DNA of 64,000 nucleotides, taken from positions 310,001 through 374,000 of the forward strand of contig NZ_CP070353.1 in NCBI RefSeq assembly GCF_016919405.1, in the 5' to 3' direction. Made by a program: the position numbers and the translations under genes. The notes under the pieces were generated by a model. It made no database searches and had not been told where the DNA came from. It was given only the letters and a program-made list of their open reading frames with translations. Positions 54,067-62,702 of this stretch are shown in pieces (within the stretch, counting starts at the first letter, position 1; every line of letters begins with the position of its first letter). This DNA comes from Ensifer sp. PDNC004 (GTDB taxonomy: Bacteria > Pseudomonadota > Alphaproteobacteria > Rhizobiales > Rhizobiaceae).

Positions 54067-54638
54067 AGCTGGTCCATGATCGAGATGGCGATCCGGCGCG
54101 CGGTCTTCAGCCGGGCGTCATGACCGTCGAGCCCGGCGCGCGACATGGCGCCTTCGAGCAGGAAGGAGAGGTGCTCCGCCGTCTCGTCGATGGCGGCACC
54201 CGCGTCGGGCTTCATCTCGGCGAGATATTGTTTGAAGAGCGTTTCCACCTCGTCCTTCTGCGAGGCGACGATGTCGCGGGCGGGATCGCCGACCGAAAGC
54301 TCGGCTGCGGCATTCAGGAGCCCGCAGCCGCGGAAACCCCAGGAATAGGCCATTTCGGCGTGGTCGACATAGCTGTCGAAGATCGCCAATACACGGTCTC
54401 TCGGCGTTGCCGCATGGGCCAGGCGCTCACGATAAAGGTCCTGCCATTCCCGGTGGCGCGCCTCGATATAGGCGTTCACCAGATCGGTCTTGGACGAGAA
54501 GTTGTTGTAAAGGCTCATCTTGGCGACGCCCGCATGGGCGGTGATCGCATCGATGCCGGTGGCACTGACTCCATCCCGATAGAAGAGTTCCGCTGCCGCC
54601 TTCAGCAGGCGCTCGCGCGCCGGTGCTTTCTCGCTCAT
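54063..54638 (-). CDS. TetR-family regulator controlling two EamA transporters
   Basis: This 191-residue protein has the TetR helix-turn-helix (SATGIDAITAHAGVAKMSLYNNF) and a ligand domain. The ATG at 54638 has GGAG six bases upstream, better than the GTG four codons earlier. A perfect inverted repeat sits 18 bases before the start, and the gene heads a three-gene operon with two permeases. The likely role is drug- or metabolite-responsive derepression of export (inference). Confidence 0.87.
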   Translation of the reverse strand: MSEKAPARERLLKAAAELFYRDGVSATGIDAITAHAGVAKMSLYNNFSSKTDLVNAYIEARHREWQDLYRERLAHAATPRDRVLAIFDSYVDHAEMAYSWGFRGCGLLNAAAELSVGDPARDIVASQKDEVETLFKQYLAEMKPDAGAAIDETAEHLSFLLEGAMSRAGLDGHDARLKTARRIAISIMDQL

Positions 54639-54655
54639 GGCTTTCTCCACATTTC

Positions 54656-54675
54656 TAGGTAGACCGATCTACCTA
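54656..54675. promoter_or_regulatory. TetR operator, perfect inverted repeat
   Basis: TAGGTAGA and TCTACCTA are exact 8-bp arms with spacer CCGA, lying 18 bases before the TetR start. This is the probable autoregulatory operator of the TetR-EamA-EamA operon. Confidence 0.7.
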
Positions 54676-54856
54676 TTTGGGGGGATTGTCAAGTATCGCG
54701 CCAAGGGCGCGGGCGAGAGGGCGGGATAGTCGTTGCTGATCGCGCCTGCCGGATGGCCTGTTCCGGGCTCAGCGAAGGGGCGGAGGAGGAGGCCAAACCG
54801 GAGCGTTGATCCGGGGCCTTAAGTGGCTGCCGCTGCAACCGGCGCTCGCCACCCGA

Positions 54857-54874
54857 CGTAACTGTTACGTACTT
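54857..54874 (+). promoter_or_regulatory. CGTAAC-N-GTTACG motif upstream of the DUF1254 pair
   Basis: CGTAACTGTTACGTACTT, identical over 18 bases to the site before the sulfatase at 42526. Flanking bases differ between the two places, so it is not part of a longer dispersed repeat. It lies about 142 bases before the start at 55016. Confidence 0.7.
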
Positions 54875-55015
54875 CCGGCACGGGGGCGCGAAGGGTCTAC
54901 TCCGGCAAGGCTGGAACGATGCCGCCGGCAGGCCGAAACGCCGCGGAACGGGCCGATGCCAGAGGGTTTGGGGCGCTGTCCCAGCCCGATCCGATCCTGA
55001 TCGTTGGAGACACAG

Positions 55016-56509
55016 ATGACCCTTGCCTTGCGTGCCATCCTCCTCAGCAGCGCCGTTTTGCTGGCGGCTCCGGCTCTTGCCGACAGCTTCAAGATGACGA
55101 CCGACATACCCGAGGAGATCCTGACACCGGGCAGCGTCGAGACGCGCATCGGCACGCTGACCTTCGACGACGGCGTGCCGACGGCGGAGACGGCGAGCAA
55201 GGTTTGGGACCAGCTCGATTTCAGCCGCGGCATCGAAGCGTTTCTCAATGGCATTCCCGGCGCCTCGATGGTGGCGATCCGCACCGGGCTTCGCGAAGTG
55301 GGGGCGGTCAACAGCACGATCGGCGTCTTCGAAACGCTGATGGATTCGAAATCGCTCTACCTGACGCCGAACACCGAGACGGTCTATTTCTGGAACTGGA
55401 TGGACCTGAAGGACGGCCCCGTCGTCGTCGAAAGCCCGCCCGGCATTCTCGGCGTCGTCGACGATTTCTGGTTCCGCTACGTGACCGACCTCGGCAATGC
55501 CGGGCCCGACAAGGGCAAGGGCGGCAAATATCTCTTCGTGCCGCCGGGCTGGAAGGGCGAAAAGCCCGAGGGCTATTTCGTCTTCGAAAGCCCGACCTAC
55601 GGCAACCTGCTCTTCGGCCGCGCCTTCATGAAGGACGGCGATCCGGCGCCGGGTGTCGCGAGCCTGAAGAAGAACCTGCGGGTCTATCCCTATGAGAAGA
55701 AGGATCAGCCGCCGGAGACCACCTTCATCAACCTCTCCGGCAAGGCGATGAACACGGTTCACGCCAACACCATGAAGTTCTTCGAGGAGGTCAACCAGAT
55801 CATCCAGGAGGAACCGGCCGGCGCCTACGGGCCCGACATGACCGGCATTTATACGGCGATCGGCATGGAGAAGGGCAAGCCCTTCAAGCCCGATGGGCGC
55901 ATGGAGAAGATCCTGACCGATGCGGTTGCCGTCGGCAACGCGACGGCGCGCGCCATCGATTTCCGCCCGCGCGATCCGGCTGTGCTGATCTATCCCGACC
56001 GCAAATGGACGACGCCCTTCATCGGCGGCAGCTACGAATGGCTGAAGGACGGCGGGCGCAATTTCGATGCGCGCACCCTGTTCTTCTATGCCGCGACGAT
56101 CAACACGCCGGCGATGGCGGTCGCCATGCCCGGCATCGGCTCGCAATATGCGGCGACCAATTTCGACAGGTACGGCAAGCCCTTCGACGGCGCCAAGACC
56201 TACCGGCTGCACGTGCCCGCCAATGCGCCGGCCAAGGATTTCTGGTCGGTAGTGGTCTACGACACCCAGACACGCTCCATGCTGCAGACGGACCAGCAGT
56301 TTCCGAGCCTTTCCAGCGAAAAGAACCTGAAGCAGAATGCCGACGGCTCGACCGACATCATCTTCTCGCCGACGAAGCCGGCCGACAATCCGAACTGGAT
56401 CCAGACGATCCCGGGCAAAAGCTGGTTCACCATCTTCCGGCTCTATGGCCCGCTGACGCCCTGGTTCGACCAGTCGTGGAAGCTCGAGGATTTCGTCGAG
56501 GTCAAGTGA
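55016..56509 (+). CDS. Exported DUF1254/DUF1214 protein, first of a pair
   Basis: This 497-residue protein has a Sec signal (MTLALRAILLSSAVLLAAPA), a DUF1254 domain (about 60-200) and a C-terminal DUF1214 domain (about 350-485). Conserved stretches are LTPNTETVYFWNWMDLKDGP, PPGWKGEKPEGYFVFESPT, AKDFWSVVVYDTQTRSML and SWFTIFRLYGPLTPWFD. The function of these paired domains is not established. TTGGAGA precedes the ATG at 55016. It is followed after 33 bases by a second family member and carries the CGTAAC operator, linking it to the sulfatases. Confidence 0.85.
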   Translation: MTLALRAILLSSAVLLAAPALADSFKMTTDIPEEILTPGSVETRIGTLTFDDGVPTAETASKVWDQLDFSRGIEAFLNGIPGASMVAIRTGLREVGAVNSTIGVFETLMDSKSLYLTPNTETVYFWNWMDLKDGPVVVESPPGILGVVDDFWFRYVTDLGNAGPDKGKGGKYLFVPPGWKGEKPEGYFVFESPTYGNLLFGRAFMKDGDPAPGVASLKKNLRVYPYEKKDQPPETTFINLSGKAMNTVHANTMKFFEEVNQIIQEEPAGAYGPDMTGIYTAIGMEKGKPFKPDGRMEKILTDAVAVGNATARAIDFRPRDPAVLIYPDRKWTTPFIGGSYEWLKDGGRNFDARTLFFYAATINTPAMAVAMPGIGSQYAATNFDRYGKPFDGAKTYRLHVPANAPAKDFWSVVVYDTQTRSMLQTDQQFPSLSSEKNLKQNADGSTDIIFSPTKPADNPNWIQTIPGKSWFTIFRLYGPLTPWFDQSWKLEDFVEVK

Positions 56510-56542
56510 CCCGGCGCGCCAACCAGCAATAGGAGAAAACAG

Positions 56543-57946
56543 ATGCTCCGCGTTTCGCTCACGGCCCTTGCGCTCGTTGCCGGAACCATCAGCCTTGCAG
56601 CCCAGGACCTTTCGCCCGAAAACCTCGAAAAGCGCGCGATCGAGCGTCGGGCGGTGGAGGCGGTCATCTGGGGGATGCCGGCGGTCAATGCCGACCTGAT
56701 GCTGCAGGCGATGCTTTCGACGACGAAGGCCAAGGTCAACGAGATCGTCTACTGGTCGAAGCCGGTCAACTGGAAGAACCAGACGCTGACGCCCAACCCG
56801 GACTCGATCTACTTCATGTCGTTCTGGAACGTGAAGGACGGGCCCATCGTCATCGAGATCCCGCCGGCCGAAGGCGGGTCGATCGCCGGCAACATCGTCA
56901 ACGCCTGGCAGATGCCGCTCGAAGATGCGGGGCCCGAAGGGGCGGACGAGGGCAAGGGCGGCAAGTACCTGATCCTGCCGCCTGATTATATGGGCGAGGT
57001 GCCGGAGGGCTACATTCCGCTGCGCTCCGATACCTTCACCGGTTTTGCGCTGCTGCGCTCCAACCTCAAGAGCCACGATGTGGCCGATGTCGAAAAGTCG
57101 GTCGCCTATGGCAAGAAGATCAAGATCTACCCGATGCCGGTGACCGACAACCCGCCGGCGACGGTTTTCACCGATGCCTATGATGTGCTGTTCGACGCCA
57201 CCATTCGCTATGATGCGAGCTTCTTCGAGAACCTCAATCGCGTCGTGCAGACCGAGCCCTGGCTCGAGCGCGACCGGGTGATGATCGACCAGCTGAAGAC
57301 GCTCGGCATCGAGAAGGGCAAGCCCTACCAGCCGAAGCCGGAGACCACGGCGATCTTCGACGCATCCGCCCGCGAGGCGCATGCGATCCTGTCGCAGCGC
57401 TACGACCAGGGCTTCCCGGTCATCAACGAGGGCATCCGCTGGTTCCCGGCGGCGATGGCCGACATGGTGAAGGCGGCGCAGGGCGGCTACGACGATCCTG
57501 ATGCCTATCCGGTGGATGCCCGCGGCGTGACCTACACGCTCGGCTTTACCGGCATCAAGCGCATCGGCACGGCGCAGTTCTACCTGATGGCCAACAAGGA
57601 CAAGGACGGCAATGCCTTTGACGGGGCGGCCAATTACAAGCTCGTCGTGCCGAAGGATGCGCCGGTCAAGCAATACTGGTCGGTGACGGTTTACGACCGC
57701 GAGACCCATGCGCTGGTGCGCAACCTGGACAAGGCCAGCGTCGCCTCGATCGGCAAGGGTGTCGCGAAAAACGCCGACGGCTCGGTGGATGTCTATTTCG
57801 GCGCCAAGGCGCCCGCCGGCAAGGAAGCCAATTGGGTTCCGGTCGATCCCAAGGGGAAATTCGAGCTGCTCTTCCGGCTCTACGGGCCGGAAAAGCCGCT
57901 GTTTGAGAAAAGCTGGAAGCTGCCCGACGTGGAGAAGATGCCGTAG
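56543..57946 (+). CDS. Exported DUF1254/DUF1214 protein, second of a pair
   Basis: This 467-residue protein repeats the domain order of its neighbour, with a signal (MLRVSLTALALVAGTISLAA), DUF1254 (LTPNPDSIYFMSFWNVKDGP) and DUF1214 (PVKQYWSVTVYDRETHALV, LFRLYGPEKPLFEKSWKLPD). Sequence identity with the first is clear but moderate, so the pair is an old duplication or two subfamilies working together. TAGGAGA precedes the ATG. The same operon and operator apply. Confidence 0.85.
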   Translation: MLRVSLTALALVAGTISLAAQDLSPENLEKRAIERRAVEAVIWGMPAVNADLMLQAMLSTTKAKVNEIVYWSKPVNWKNQTLTPNPDSIYFMSFWNVKDGPIVIEIPPAEGGSIAGNIVNAWQMPLEDAGPEGADEGKGGKYLILPPDYMGEVPEGYIPLRSDTFTGFALLRSNLKSHDVADVEKSVAYGKKIKIYPMPVTDNPPATVFTDAYDVLFDATIRYDASFFENLNRVVQTEPWLERDRVMIDQLKTLGIEKGKPYQPKPETTAIFDASAREAHAILSQRYDQGFPVINEGIRWFPAAMADMVKAAQGGYDDPDAYPVDARGVTYTLGFTGIKRIGTAQFYLMANKDKDGNAFDGAANYKLVVPKDAPVKQYWSVTVYDRETHALVRNLDKASVASIGKGVAKNADGSVDVYFGAKAPAGKEANWVPVDPKGKFELLFRLYGPEKPLFEKSWKLPDVEKMP

Positions 57947-58038
57947 CGCTTGCAAATGCCGTACTTGCAAAGTGACGGTGTTGACGCATTCCGGCGGAGC
58001 CATAGCTATGCATGCAGCCGCGGGCGGAAGGAGCCACC

Positions 58039-58734
58039 ATGTGCGGACGCGTCTATCTGAAGACCAATCTCGAGGGGCTGCTGCGCGCCTTTGGCTTTGC
58101 CGAGCGTGGCAGCATCGAGACGATCGCCAACCAGTTTCCGCGCTATAACGGTGCGCCGACGCTGATCTATCCGATCATCATCCGCGACGTGATCCGCGAT
58201 CCCGATCTCTTCGGCCCGGTCTTCGTTTCGGCGCGCTGGGGGCTGATCCCGAGCTGGACGAAGGACCCGAAGGCGGGCAGGCCGCTGGTCAATGTGCGCT
58301 CCGACACGATCGCGACGAAATTCCGCTCGTCCTATCAGCGCCGCCGTTGCCTTGTGCCGATCGACGGCTTTTTCGAGTGGAAGGACATTCACGGCACCGG
58401 CAAGGACAAGCAGCCCTATGCGATCGCGATGAAGACGGGCGAACCCTTCTGCCTTGCCGGCATCTGGGAGAGCTGGCGCAACCCTGCAACCGACGAGGAC
58501 ATCCGCACCTTCGCTATCGTCACCACCGACGCCAACGCGCTGATGGCCGACATCCACGACCGCATGCCTGTCATCCTCCACCCCGACGATTACGAGCGCT
58601 GGCTCTCGCCCGAGCCGGAGGCGCCTGACCTGATGAAGCCGTTTCCGCCTGAAATGATGACCATGTGGAAGATCGGCAGCAAGGTCGGCTCGCCGAAGAA
58701 CGATACGCCGGACATTCTGGATCCGGTGGATTGA
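58039..58734 (+). CDS. YedK/HMCES-type SOS-associated peptidase
   Basis: This 231-residue protein covalently caps abasic sites in single-stranded DNA through its Cys2. The family residues are Cys2 (MCGRVY), NVRSDT, GFFEWK (catalytic Glu) and HDRMPVIL (His). The ATG at 58039 is preceded by AAGGAG, and removal of Met leaves Cys2 at the N-terminus. It is not joined to imuB or dnaE2 here. No SOS box recognised upstream. Confidence 0.93.
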   Translation: MCGRVYLKTNLEGLLRAFGFAERGSIETIANQFPRYNGAPTLIYPIIIRDVIRDPDLFGPVFVSARWGLIPSWTKDPKAGRPLVNVRSDTIATKFRSSYQRRRCLVPIDGFFEWKDIHGTGKDKQPYAIAMKTGEPFCLAGIWESWRNPATDEDIRTFAIVTTDANALMADIHDRMPVILHPDDYERWLSPEPEAPDLMKPFPPEMMTMWKIGSKVGSPKNDTPDILDPVD

Positions 58735-58864
58735 GGGCGACACGGCATCGCGAAGGGTGGCCTCAGCACTTTCATGGCCTTTCTCCTTTTTCCCGCTGGG
58801 GAAACGCGTTGACGCGATGATCGGAACGGGTGAGAAACGAGGGACCGAAACTTGAGGTAGCGTA

Positions 58865-58975
58865 ATGTCGCGAAAGATTGCCGTCATCGTCTGCGTACTG
58901 ATTGCCGGGATGTCTCTGGGAAGCTGCGCGCGGAACTCCTGCCGGGATTGGCCGGGAACCTGCATCATCCAGTGA
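58865..58975 (+). CDS. Tiny lipoprotein, 36 residues
   Basis: An ATG at 58865 with GAGG eight bases upstream opens 36 codons: signal MSRKIAVIVCVLIAGMSLGS, then lipobox LGSC (Cys21) and the short mature part CARNSCRDWPGTCIIQ. The mature peptide has three Cys, so disulfide pairing between two is possible. Not entericidin as I know it. It lies between yedK and the phosphatase on the plus strand. Confidence 0.6.
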   Translation: MSRKIAVIVCVLIAGMSLGSCARNSCRDWPGTCIIQ

Positions 58976-59074
58976 TGATGCGTGCCATCGCCGGAGCCGG
59001 AGTGGGAGGCATCTGTGAACGCCGGTTCGAACGACAGCGATCGATAGCCACAAGTTTTGAAGGAAGGCCAGGTC

Positions 59075-59821
59075 TTGATCTATCTTCTGCGCCACGGCGA
59101 AACCGTCTGGAATACGCTCGGTCGCTTCCAGGGGCAGCTGGATTCGCCGCTGACGAGGCTTGGCGTCGCGCAGGCGGACGCCGTCGCCCACCTCCTGGGC
59201 GCCGAGATCGGTGAAGATGTGCAGTCGATCGAGATGCATGTCAGCCCGCTCGGACGGACCCGCGAAACCGCTGAAAGGGTTCAGCGGGTGCTGCCGCTGG
59301 CGCGCCGCGAGGATGCGCGGTTGATGGAGGTTTCGGTCGGCTGCTGGGATGGGATGACCAAGTTCGAGATCGACATGGAGTATCCGGGTCTGCTCGACGG
59401 CTCCGATGTCTTCGACTGGTATTTCCGCTCGCCGGACGGAGAGAGTTTTGATGCCGCCTGCGCACGAGCGAAAAGCTGGCTTGCGGATATCCGGCGGCCG
59501 ACGGTCGCGATTTCCCATGGGCTGTTCGGCCGGCTGCTGCGCGGCGTCTATGCCGGCCTCTCCAGGCGGGAAATGCTGGAATTGCCGGTGCCGCAGGATG
59601 GGTTCTATCGTCTCAGTGACGGGGCGTTCAACCTCGTCACCGTATCGACCGGCCGGCAACTGGCGTCCGCCATCGGTTCCCGCAATAGCTGCGCCCCCCC
59701 GGGGCGGCGATGCGTTGCCGGCCGTTTCTACAGATCCCGCGCGAAAATCTGGCCGGTGAGATCCTTGCCGAAGCTGTGGTGCTGTTCTTCCTCGATCAGC
59801 GCGAAGCCGGCTTTTTCATAG
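59075..59821 (+). CDS. Histidine phosphatase (phosphoglycerate mutase-like)
   Basis: This protein of about 248 residues has the catalytic motif LLRHGET with nucleophile His and the second catalytic His in ISHGLFGRLLRG. It starts at a TTG (59075), preceded by AGGAAGG, giving MIYLLRHGETVWN as usual for the family; TTG at 59057 is an alternative. The last 45 residues (from about SRNSCAPPGRR) are basic and Cys-rich and unlike the family, lying over the end of the convergent gene; a C run at 59695 suggests a frameshift that hides a shorter natural end near 59759. Confidence 0.82.
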   Translation: MIYLLRHGETVWNTLGRFQGQLDSPLTRLGVAQADAVAHLLGAEIGEDVQSIEMHVSPLGRTRETAERVQRVLPLARREDARLMEVSVGCWDGMTKFEIDMEYPGLLDGSDVFDWYFRSPDGESFDAACARAKSWLADIRRPTVAISHGLFGRLLRGVYAGLSRREMLELPVPQDGFYRLSDGAFNLVTVSTGRQLASAIGSRNSCAPPGRRCVAGRFYRSRAKIWPVRSLPKLWCCSSSISAKPAFS

Positions 59822-60651
59822 ATGTGGCGGGCGGCATCGAGGCCGGCATTGGTCCAGAGAACCATCCTGATGTAGCCGAGAAGACGGGCGTGGCGCATGC
59901 ATTCCTCGACCAGCCGGCGGCCGATGCCGAGGCCTCGGGCGCTCGGCTCGACGTAGAGCAGGCGCAGCTTCGCCGTCGTCTCGTCATGGCGGACGAGAAA
60001 CACCGAGCCGACGACCTTGCCGTCCTTTTCGGCGATCCAGCAGCGGTCCGACTTCGCATCGTAGTCGTGCATGTATTTGACGACGATCTCGGCGACCAGC
60101 GCCTCGAACGCGGTGGTCCAGCCATATTCCTGCGCATAAAGCGCGCCCTGGCGGTGGATCACCCAGCCCATGTCGCCCGGCTGCGGATCGCGCAGGATGA
60201 AGCCCGGCGTGCGCTCGTCGGCAAGCAGGCTCTCGATCTCGCCCATGGCGCCCACCAGCTGCCGTTGTTCCGGCACCGAGAGTTTTTGCAGCATGGCGAC
60301 CACTTCGCGCTGGGACGCATCCTCCAGCGGCTGGAAGATCGCGCGGCCTGCATCCGTCAGCGTGAGCTGCGTGACCCGGCCGTCGTCCGGCGAACGGCTC
60401 TTTTCGATCAACCCCTTCTTCTCGAAGCCGGCAATGACGCGGCTCAGATACCCAGCGTCGAGGCCGAGTTCGCGGCAGAGGTCGCTCGCGGTCAGACCGG
60501 AGCGGTGCGCCAGCTCATAGAGGATACGGACCTCCGTCAGCGAAAAGGCGCTGGCGAGAAGATGTTCGTGCAGCAGGCCCATCAGCCGGGTGTAAAAACG
60601 GTTGAAGCGCCGCACCGTCTGGGCGCGGTCGTCGATGTGCTGCGGAGACAT
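59728..60651 (-). CDS. MarR-GNAT bifunctional protein
   Basis: This 307-residue protein joins an N-terminal MarR helix-turn-helix (GLTASDLCRELGLDAGYLSRVIAGFEKKGLI) to a C-terminal GNAT acetyltransferase domain (acetyl-CoA loop EPSARGLGIGRRLVEECMRH). Such fusions are widely annotated; the acetyltransferase may modify a small molecule or protein and the MarR half regulate its own gene. AAGGA is seven bases before the ATG. A perfect inverted repeat lies 38 bases upstream. It overlaps the convergent phosphatase frame by about 94 bases. Confidence 0.9.
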   Translation of the reverse strand: MSPQHIDDRAQTVRRFNRFYTRLMGLLHEHLLASAFSLTEVRILYELAHRSGLTASDLCRELGLDAGYLSRVIAGFEKKGLIEKSRSPDDGRVTQLTLTDAGRAIFQPLEDASQREVVAMLQKLSVPEQRQLVGAMGEIESLLADERTPGFILRDPQPGDMGWVIHRQGALYAQEYGWTTAFEALVAEIVVKYMHDYDAKSDRCWIAEKDGKVVGSVFLVRHDETTAKLRLLYVEPSARGLGIGRRLVEECMRHARLLGYIRMVLWTNAGLDAARHIYEKAGFALIEEEQHHSFGKDLTGQIFARDL

Positions 60652-60689
60652 GGGATGTCCTTATGAATTTGCTTTAATCAGGTAATTAG

Positions 60690-60702
60690 TTGCCTAAGGC
60701 AA
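60690..60702. promoter_or_regulatory. TTGCCT-A-AGGCAA palindrome, probable operator
   Basis: Perfect 6-bp arms around one base, 38 bases before the MarR-GNAT start, in AT-rich sequence. It fits the TTGNNNNNNNCAA pattern of MarR-type sites. Confidence 0.65.
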
Positions 60703-60892
60703 TTATTGTCAAGTCGCAATGCGCTGAGGCCTACCGGCGGCCGGCTGCTGAGAGCCGGCGCATATGGACCCCTTTCAGTTTGCATTTGCTAATTTAGATA
60801 GGAGATCGTTTCGTGCTGCGATAATATCGGACCGGATATCTCCTTGGTCCGGAAGACCGGAACGGGCCGCTTTTCAACGTGTTGGCAAGCCC

Positions 60893-62629
60893 ATGGAGCA
60901 GAGATTAGCTGCAGTGCTGGCGGCCGATATGGCCGGCTACTCCAGGCTGATGGAGGCCGATGAAGCAGGCACGCTTGCGCGGCTTCGCACCCATCGCATC
61001 GAGCTTATCGATCCCGCGATCGCCAAGAACAAGGGACGGCTGATCAAGACCACCGGCGACGGGCTGCTGGTGGAATTCCAGAGCGTGACCGATGCGGTCA
61101 AATGCGCGGTCGAGATCCAGCAGCGCATGAAGAGGCGGAACTCCGACGTGCCGGCGGACCGGCGGATCGAGTTTCGCATCGGGATCAATCTCGGCGACAT
61201 CATCTTCGAGGACGACGATATCTTCGGCGACGGCGTCAACATCGCCGCGCGCGCCGAGCAACTGGCCGAAGTCGGCGGCATCTGCGTGACGGCGGCGGTG
61301 GCAACGCAGGTGGCCGACCGGCTGGAACTGCCGATCGACGATCTTGGCGAGAAGACCTTGAAGAACATCAGCCGCCCGGTGCGCCTCTACCGCATCGGGC
61401 TCGAGAGCCTGGGGCTCACAGCTTCCACGGGGGACGGCGAGGCGAAGACGGGTGTTTGCAAACCGACGATCGTGGTGCTGCCCTTCGACAATATGAGCGG
61501 CGATCCGGACCAGGAGTTCTTCGCCGACGGGCTGACCGAGGATATCATCACCGAGCTTTCGCGACGGCACGAGCTCTTCGTGATCTCGCGCAACTCCTCC
61601 TTCGTTTACAAGAACCAGTCGGTGAACGTGCGCGAAGTGGCCGCCAGCCTCGGGGCGCAATATCTGGTGGAAGGCAGCGTGCGCAAGATCGGCGAGCGGG
61701 TGCGCGTCACCGTGCAGCTCATCGACGCGGTCAACGACGCGCATATCTGGGCCGACAAATACGACCGGCAGCTCGATGACATCTTCGCCATTCAGGACGA
61801 GGTGACGGCGGCGATCGCCGCGACCGTGCCCGGCCGGCTGGAGGCCGCCCAGCGCGACCAGCTTTCGCGCACCAAGCCGGCCAACATGGCGGCTTACGAA
61901 TGTGCGCTCGCCGCCAAGGTGCTGCACCACCGCAGCAGCGCCGAGGACAACAGGCAGGCGCAGGCGCTGATCGACCGGGCCGTTTCGCTCGACCCCGGCT
62001 ATGCCCATGCCCATGCCTGGCGCGCCTGCATCCTCGGGCAATCCTGGGTGTATGGCTGGTGTGCGGACAAGGAGGCGACCTGGGCCGAGGTCAATGCCGA
62101 GCTGGAACGGGCGCTTGCGCTCGACGACAACGACGCCGACGTGCATCGCATCCTTGCCGCCGTCAACGTCAACACCAACGCGCTGACGACGGCGCGCTAT
62201 CACCAGGAGCGGGCGCTGTTCCTCAACCCCAATTACGACCTCGTCGTGGTGCAGCAGGGCGAACTCCTGACCTGGCTCGGCCGGCCGGAGGAGGGGGCGG
62301 AATGGATCCTGAAGGCGATGCGCCTCAACCCCCATCATCCCGAGCGCTTCTGGAGCCACCTCGGCAAGGCTCACTTTGCTGCGCGCCGATATGGCGAGGC
62401 GATCGAGGCCTTCATGCACCTGACCTCGATGGACGAAACCCAGCACGCCTTCGTCGCCGCCTGCCACGGCTGGCGCGGCGATGCGATCGCGGCGGGCGCG
62501 CATATCGCCAAGGTCAGGGCGCTGTGTCCATCGTTTGACGTCGAGGCGTTTCTGGCGACGATGCATTATGCGCAGGAGGCGGACAGCGAGCACCTGCGCG
62601 AGGGGCTACAGAAGGCGGGGGCGGGGTGA
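60893..62629 (+). CDS. Adenylate cyclase (class III) with TolB-like and TPR regions
   Basis: This 578-residue protein begins MEQRLAAVLAADMAGYSRLM with a class III nucleotidyl cyclase domain (1-175; metal-binding Asp in AADMAGYSR and TTGDGLLVEF). A TolB-N/FlgO-like segment follows (TIVVLPFDNMSGDPDQEFFADGLTEDI). The C-terminal half is TPR-like (about 370-560). Rhizobia encode many such cyclases; cAMP made here may regulate through Crp/Clr-type proteins (family knowledge). The start at 60893 is chosen because the cyclase begins at once; upstream frame to 60764 is unsupported. Confidence 0.9.
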   Translation: MEQRLAAVLAADMAGYSRLMEADEAGTLARLRTHRIELIDPAIAKNKGRLIKTTGDGLLVEFQSVTDAVKCAVEIQQRMKRRNSDVPADRRIEFRIGINLGDIIFEDDDIFGDGVNIAARAEQLAEVGGICVTAAVATQVADRLELPIDDLGEKTLKNISRPVRLYRIGLESLGLTASTGDGEAKTGVCKPTIVVLPFDNMSGDPDQEFFADGLTEDIITELSRRHELFVISRNSSFVYKNQSVNVREVAASLGAQYLVEGSVRKIGERVRVTVQLIDAVNDAHIWADKYDRQLDDIFAIQDEVTAAIAATVPGRLEAAQRDQLSRTKPANMAAYECALAAKVLHHRSSAEDNRQAQALIDRAVSLDPGYAHAHAWRACILGQSWVYGWCADKEATWAEVNAELERALALDDNDADVHRILAAVNVNTNALTTARYHQERALFLNPNYDLVVVQQGELLTWLGRPEEGAEWILKAMRLNPHHPERFWSHLGKAHFAARRYGEAIEAFMHLTSMDETQHAFVAACHGWRGDAIAAGAHIAKVRALCPSFDVEAFLATMHYAQEADSEHLREGLQKAGAG

Positions 62630-62702
62630 CGGCCGGTCCGCGCGCGGTAAAACAAGGCAACAGGCAGCAGCGAGGACTTCGGCACCTTCGGGAGAGGTGG
62701 TC

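Larger units (their letters stand above)
54651..55015. other. Divergent region between the TetR operon and the DUF1254 pair
   Basis: Contains the TetR operator (54656-54675) and the CGTAAC-type 18-mer (54857-54874). No gene. Confidence 0.6.

Noticed and set aside
54689..58003. Minus-strand open frame of 1104 codons
   Set aside because: It is the antisense shadow of the two DUF1254 genes; His/Asp/Arg-rich composition is typical of antisense frames in GC-rich DNA.
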